A stretch of DNA of 64,000 nt from Adiantum capillus-veneris (lineage: Eukaryota > Streptophyta > Polypodiopsida > Polypodiales > Pteridaceae): positions 118,178,087 through 118,242,086 of the forward strand of contig CM043947.1 in the NCBI GenBank assembly GCA_014529385.2. The letters run 5' to 3'. The notes below the pieces were generated by a model, which saw nothing but the letters and a program-made list of their open reading frames with translations, ran no database searches and was not told where the DNA came from. Every line of letters begins with the position of its first letter. The first letter of the stretch is position 1. Below are positions 59,154 to 64,000 of the stretch, piece by piece. Position numbers and translations under genes: made by a program.

Positions 59154-59560
59154 TAAGACGGCCTCTCTGTTGTGCACTGTGCGCCTTGCCCACCTACCTC
59201 TGCTTGACCATAGTCTGGGCCCTAGCCTTGCTTTGCCCCCTCAACTGTTGAAAAACAAGCATGGCTGCATTTAGTGAAGTGCAAGAAAGTCAGGACGTTT
59301 CGAGACAGTATTCTGCTTGCATAAAACGTGAGGTGATGCAACAGGCAAGGACATGTCAGGCTCGCACGTGCGAGACTCTGCCTTAGCGACCTACTCTCGC
59401 ATGCCTTCTCCCAAAGGCCAAAAAAATACTCGCCGTCCACGTGGATGCCATCGATTGAAGAACGCCTAAGCTAACCCAATACTATGGCCTTTCTTTAGCA
59501 GGCCAAAAAGTAAGGCTGTTGGAGTTTGGCTAGAAGGAATTCTCAATAGTTAAGGGGAGC
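59154..59560. other. Unassigned sequence right of element C
   Basis: I see no gene or repeat here. It does not continue the B LTR that flanks C on the left, so the C/59154 junction is not a simple insertion edge. Confidence 0.4.
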
Positions 59561-59871
59561 AAAAAAAAAAACAAAAAGGAAAGTTGCAAGAGGCAGTGGC
59601 GCCTGCTACTGCCCAAAAAATGAAGCTTTTTTTCTTTGCTTTGAAAAGAGAAGAGGAAGAAAAAGGAAGAGCAGCGGTTTCTAGATTTGGGCTCTCCTTG
59701 GCTTTTTCTTGGGGCTTAAGAGGAAGGGAAAAGAAGGAAGGGGAAGCGAAGGTTTTTTCGAGCGCTCGTGTTCGGCGATCGAGCCCGGCACGCATGGTCT
59801 GCGAAGAGCCTCAGAAGGACGAGAGCTTCGTAGAAAAGGGAGCCAGCGAGGACTACCAAGAGGAAGAGTGG

Positions 59872-59976
59872 TTACGCGGATGAAGACAGAAGTGGATGTT
59901 CCCATCGAGGCATGTGCCGACGGAGTCGAGTGGCGAGGGAGGTGTGTGCCCCTCTGTACGGATTGGTGATGGCCAT
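59872..59976 (-). CDS. Possible first exon of a minus-strand gene
   Basis: ATG at 59976 has strong context (CACCATGGCC) and lies below a CT-rich leader and a TATA box. The frame reads MAITNPYRGAHTSLATRL to TAA at 59872-59874. A GTAACC just before the stop could be a splice donor. Beyond the stop the same frame reads a hydrophobic segment (PLFLLVVLAGSLFYEALVLL), so a nonsense change in a membrane-anchor protein is the other option. No family is recognised. An overlapping 219-codon frame in another phase is less convincing by composition. Confidence 0.3.
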   Translation of the reverse strand: MAITNPYRGAHTSLATRLRRHMPRWEHPLLSSSA

Positions 59977-60344
59977 GGTGCAGCTTAGAGCAGACTGTAC
60001 GGGTCTTGTTAATGGGTTTCTTCATTGAAGGAGGAGCTATCATTGCCTTTTTGGCGTCGTCTTTTCCCCCTTCCCCCCTTTCTTCTTTGCTCCTCTCCAA
60101 GGTGTGTGGTGTCGGTGTGTGTGAGAGTATGCGTCCCCCGGGCCCCCTGTGTGTGTGAGAGAGACAGAGAGAGAGGTGTTGAATTGTGGAAGTGCGAGAA
60201 GCGGGCAAGATCGATGTGGTAGCTGTCTGAGGATTCTGCAGAGTGTTTGTGCGCTGGGCGAAGTGCAGGCGAGGCCCTGTTAGTGTGAGTTGCTTGTTTT
60301 GAAGGTGTTTTCGAGAGGACAGGGGTGTTGTGAATACCATGAGC

Positions 60345-60352
60345 TATATAGG
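60345..60352 (-). promoter_or_regulatory. TATA box and CT-rich leader, minus strand
   Basis: CTATATAG on the minus strand is followed by ~340 bases with CTCTCTCTGTCTCTCTCACA near 60180-60160, the look of a plant promoter and 5' leader. It points to the ATG at 59976. Confidence 0.4.
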
Positions 60353-60399
60353 GGCAGTTGTGTGTGTGTCAAGTGTGTTCCCCATTCCCCCTCTTCAAC

Positions 60400-61260
60400 G
60401 TGCAAGTATTGACCCCATTCGACATCCTGACGCCACTAGGTTCCATCTGACACACCTACTTACCTCATGTCGTTGACCCGCAGATAGCTTCCTCAAGATG
60501 TTTTACGCGCTACCAACTCCTCATTATTATAGAAAAACACATTGATACTGGTGACGATGAAAATTGATGTACTATGTACACGTTGTCCTACCTGTACACA
60601 TGTGGGTCCCACGTAACCACCTGGCTTTGGAAAATGGGCAATCCTTTATTTTGATGCACTATGCATGTGTATGTACATATGCGCAATCACTTCTTCCAAA
60701 AAACTCCTAACAGCGCTATCATTATTTTTTTCACAGTCTTGAATTCTTGATGTAGATAAACAAAAGAATCTTGGTTTGATGGGGGATTTTGTGAAGAGTT
60801 TATATTTTTTAGTCGTTTTAATTTCGCTATAATTGTAGAGTGTGTATGCTCACAAAGCGGTTGTTTTTCAAGAAATAAATTTACGATTTCGCTTGTTGGA
60901 GTGTTTTGATTTTGTCACCACAACTGCATTAACACATCACAATGTTCGGTTGTCCAATGAATGACCTTACGTTGTGAATGTGAAGTTGTGAAAGTATAAT
61001 ATATTAAACCCATAGTTCATGTATCTATAATCATAAGGCCTTTTTGAAATCTAGTAAGTGATGTCCCAACTATTTGTTCTTTGGTTTGTCCAGTTGCACC
61101 AGTAGGTAGCCAAAACTAGTTTTTTGCAAAACATTAATTAATTAGTTTGGGGGGGGGGGAAGAAAGGAAAAGGGAAGGGTGGGGGAAAAAAAGTGAAAGG
61201 AGAAAGGGAGGGGGGGGGGGGGGGGGGGGGGGTAAAGTTGTTTCTTCTAGTGCTTAAGGG
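60400..61260. other. AT-rich spacer with no visible gene
   Basis: Non-coding in all frames as far as I can tell. It ends in a run of about 24 G (61209-61232). Confidence 0.5.
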
Positions 61261-61264
61261 AGCC

Positions 61265-61764
61265 CTAAGGGCAGCCAAGGCGAATAGCCTCGTGGTTAAG
61301 CTTGTACAAGAGAACAAGACCTTTTTTGAATTTGTACATAATAAAAATATTAATGACCTCCATTGTTAGACTCATTGATGTACTACAAGTTTTGTACAAA
61401 GTATTTAACCTCGTAATGTTTTCAATTGATGATTGTAGTTGTGATGTAAAGAATAGTGGGGCAATAGGTGTTGTTACACACTTTGTCAAGTAGTTCTCAA
61501 ATAGGGATCCCAAAATGACAGCTCTAAATGTCTCGATATTTACACTTCTTTGCAATATATTATGGAGTGCTAAAAATAGTTCTTGATTGGAAGGATTTGT
61601 TTGCACAAAGACTACATCAATGTGACTATCTCTTGCAATGTTCATATTAAGAGAATTATCCATGAGGATGTGAATGTTGTCTTGTATATGTATGGGCGTG
61701 CATGCTTGTGTTTGCGTGCTGATAAGGAGAGAGTGAGATGGAGAGTAAGTACGAGGGACAACAA

Positions 61765-61823
<59 letters not shown>

Positions 61824-61999
61824 GGGGGGGGGGGGGGGGGTGTTGTTTCTTGTGTCTATGTGTGTGTGTGTGTGTATTTCTGTGTATTCAATATTTGAGA
61901 CAAATTATTGCGATGGTTTGTAACAAAGAGAGAGAGAACTGTTGTGTTTTTTCAAGTTCTTCTAGGATTATTCATGTGTGTGAAAAAAGGTGTGTTTTT

Positions 62000-62060
<61 letters not shown>

Positions 62061-63889
62061 CTATAGATAATAAAATTATGGTGTACTTAAGAGATAAAGA
62101 GAGAAGAGAATGACAATATAATTCTTCAAAATCTTGATTATAAATACAAAAGATACGTGCTTCCAACTTTGCAGTTGTGATTATAGTGGTGATGCTATCG
62201 CACAATCGGCAACAAAGTCCTTCGCTACTCCTATACACTTTTGTGGACCTACACTTTGTACAATGCTTCTCCGCTAACACACTATTGATATTCACAAATT
62301 GAAGGGTTCCAACAACCTGCAAAAGCACACTTTGTTAGAAAATTGAAGAAATGGTATGTGATTGAACACTTCTTCTTATGTAATGTCCCCTCACGATTGT
62401 AGCCGAAGCTTTCAGTTTGAACTTCAAACGCACTAGCAAGCTCCTGTCTGAACCGCACACTATAAACTGGCACCAAAATTGTAATATCCAATACAAACAA
62501 AGTGTTGGGTTTAATGAGTAATGGACCAAGATTCCGTATGACACACATTACATGCCCATTTCTAATCATTTCCTCTAGCAATTCTTGACATTCGTTCTTA
62601 CAAGAATTGACAAAACTCACCTACAAGGGAGCATTCAAAATTAGAGAGAGCAACCACCAATTATATTCAACTTAATAACAAACACAAAAAAAAAAAAGCA
62701 AGGCAGATGAAATCTTACAATCTCTCTACCCGATAGAAGAGGGCCATCAGCAACCAAAAGATCCGCGTCCAGCAAATCTTGATTGTGAGTTGTGCTTTTG
62801 TAAAATAACAAAGCATGAGTGGTTAATTGAGGGCATCCACTAGAAGGTTGTTTTGCACTGACATCATCAAGAAATACACGTATCTTGCATTCAAGGGAGA
62901 AGGTAAGAGACACTGGGAAAGGTTGACCAAGAATCAATACAGTCATGGCATCAATATACAATGAGTACAATGTAGAGCCTCCATCTGTCTTGTTTTTGCG
63001 CTTGACAATTGGGCTATCGATAAGAACAAACTCACCTGGGTAAAGCTTATCAATATAGAGCTCTATGTATGGATCATTAATCACCAATATAATAATAGTG
63101 TCGTTGCATTCTATATCAACTAGGTCAAACTTTAGGAAGCCGTTGTATCTTGATTGATCAAGCCCAATTTTGTAGGTACCATAGACATTCAATACCTTAC
63201 CCTCGATACAAAATCGTGGACTTGAAATCAAAGATATCAGCAATCAAGAATTGTGAAATAAGATTCAAACCAAATGGAAAAATACTAAGATTGTTACTCT
63301 CGCTTTCTAATTGGGATGATTGACCCATGTCATATTGACTGTAAGATTGGACAATAGGCTCACTTCTAGGTTGGACACTTGATTCAATTTCAATCGCACT
63401 TGGATCATTGGTAGTGTTTAGAGGTGTAATATTGACAAGATTTGGCAGTATTGTGGCTTGTGGTGGTGGGCAAGGCTCAATATGTGGAGCTTCTGTCTCA
63501 CTCAATACATGAAGTGGAATAGGCAACTCAATATGTGTGCGCTTTTTGACATTAGCCCACTCTTCCGACACTCCCTTCGTTGTGAAATGTGAAAAAAACA
63601 AATAAGCACACACCTCTACAACTTTATGAAACAAGCTCATATACAAAATGTAATGATAGCATTGATATCTCACATGAAAAGTCCATGGATTTCTCCAAGC
63701 TAAATAATTCATATGCGACACCCATGCAAGGCTTCTGAAGTTGTTGCTTTGACCTTTTCCATGGCACAGATAAACTGGAAGAAATCAAAGGTTCATCAAT
63801 AGATTTGCCACTTTGCTGAGAAGAACCTTCTGTGATCCTTCGAAGCTTTGTATGACGCAAAAAGTGAGTAGAGAATGTCTTCTTCAACT
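61265..63889 (-). CDS. Multi-exon gene, RPA70-like ssDNA-binding protein (partial)
   Basis: Tentative exons (minus) are ~63889-63680, ~63580-63250, ~63220-62720, 62610-~62380, 62316-~62120, and perhaps ~61663-61500. Good splice signals: donor GTGAGA at ~63676, donor GTAAGA at ~62720 with acceptor TTGTAG at ~62622, and acceptor TTTTGCAG at 62317. The third exon reads FCIEGKVLNVYGTYKIG, LKFDLVDIECNDTIIILV, YIDKLYPGEFVLIDSP, an OB-fold pattern. The fifth has HCTKCRS...GLCCRLCD (C-x2-C-x13-C-x2-C), like the zinc ribbon of the RPA large-subunit C-terminus. A frame mismatch near 63240 is unexplained. Such proteins occur as host RPA and as Helitron cargo. The 5' end lies beyond the window. Confidence 0.45.
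61778..61840. repeat. (GA)n microsatellite followed by a G-run
   Basis: About 18 GA units to 61813, then ~27 G. It lies in an intron or downstream part of the RPA-like gene. G-runs of this length are prone to assembly error. Confidence 0.9.
62004..62059. repeat. (GT)n microsatellite
   Basis: About 28 GT units. Thr-His and Val-Cys frames across it are artefacts. Confidence 0.95.
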
Positions 63890-64000
63890 AATCAAAATTT
63901 CTGACCGACAATTAATCATTGACGCTTATAGAAAACTTAGACAAAGCACAACAACGCAAAGTTTTTAGTGCCACACAGATATCTCAATGTTTAGCCTTCA

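Noticed and set aside
59681-60340. 219-codon minus-strand frame
   Set aside because: It starts almost at the TATA box, is Ser/Pro/Arg-rich without domains, and overlaps a shorter frame with a better start at 59976.
61972-62113. Val-Cys and Thr-His repeat proteins
   Set aside because: Translations of a (GT)n microsatellite.

Overview
The window looks like plant nuclear DNA from a large, repeat-rich genome. The reasons are several classes of plant-type LTR retrotransposon, plant-style introns of 75-90 bp, CT-rich leaders and long AG/TC microsatellites. A fern or another non-flowering land plant is my best guess; this is inference and not proven. About 95% of the 64 kb is one nest of mobile elements, nearly all on the minus strand. 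No intact host gene is complete in the window.

Layout from outside in. Element A is a Ty3/gypsy chromovirus (minus strand). It has a partial 3' LTR (1-132), integrase plus chromodomain (490-1899), a 41-bp sliver (4635-4675) and RNase H/RT/protease/end of gag (9723-11738). It is split by G (1899-4634, flanked by ACAT repeats), by F (4676-9722, a complete non-autonomous LTR element with 5-bp TSD CATCT) and by B. Element B (11739-26734) is a second Ty3/gypsy in the form LTR-internal-LTR-internal-LTR. Its middle LTR is a chimera of the two outer LTRs, the expected product of unequal crossing-over. The third B LTR is cut by element C.

Element C (26735 to about 59153) is a giant Ty3/gypsy of Tat/Athila style with an Asp-tRNA-type primer site. 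Its LTR is about 7.3 kb and carries a decayed roughly 1,100-codon reading frame. Its integrase has two zinc-binding modules, and a second aspartic-protease domain lies downstream of integrase. Ten copies of a 22-bp palindrome centred on ACGCGT lie upstream of the LTR frame and upstream of gag. C's pol is split at the RT/RNase H boundary by E (37648-47880), a DNA-transposon-like unit with imperfect terminal inverted repeats. E carries a three-exon minus-strand gene with transposase-like features and two plus-strand genes of unknown function. Within E lies A2, a truncated younger relative of A (gag start, primer site, 1.6-kb LTR), next to a 149-bp fold-back element. The nesting is therefore A > B > C > E > A2.

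Right of C (59154-64000) the sequence changes. There is a TATA box and CT-rich leader of a possible minus-strand gene (about 59.8-60.35 kb). There is also a multi-exon minus-strand gene with an OB-fold-like segment and a CxxC...CxxC zinc ribbon, suggesting an RPA70-like single-stranded-DNA-binding protein, which runs off the right edge. The missing right flanks of C, B and A imply a deletion or rearrangement at about 59153.

Most coding regions are decayed by frameshifts and stops. Many stops are one transition from CGA, CAG or CAA, as expected of methylated, silenced DNA. B gag (482 codons) is intact in both copies. All similarity statements come from motif recognition and memory, not from database searches.
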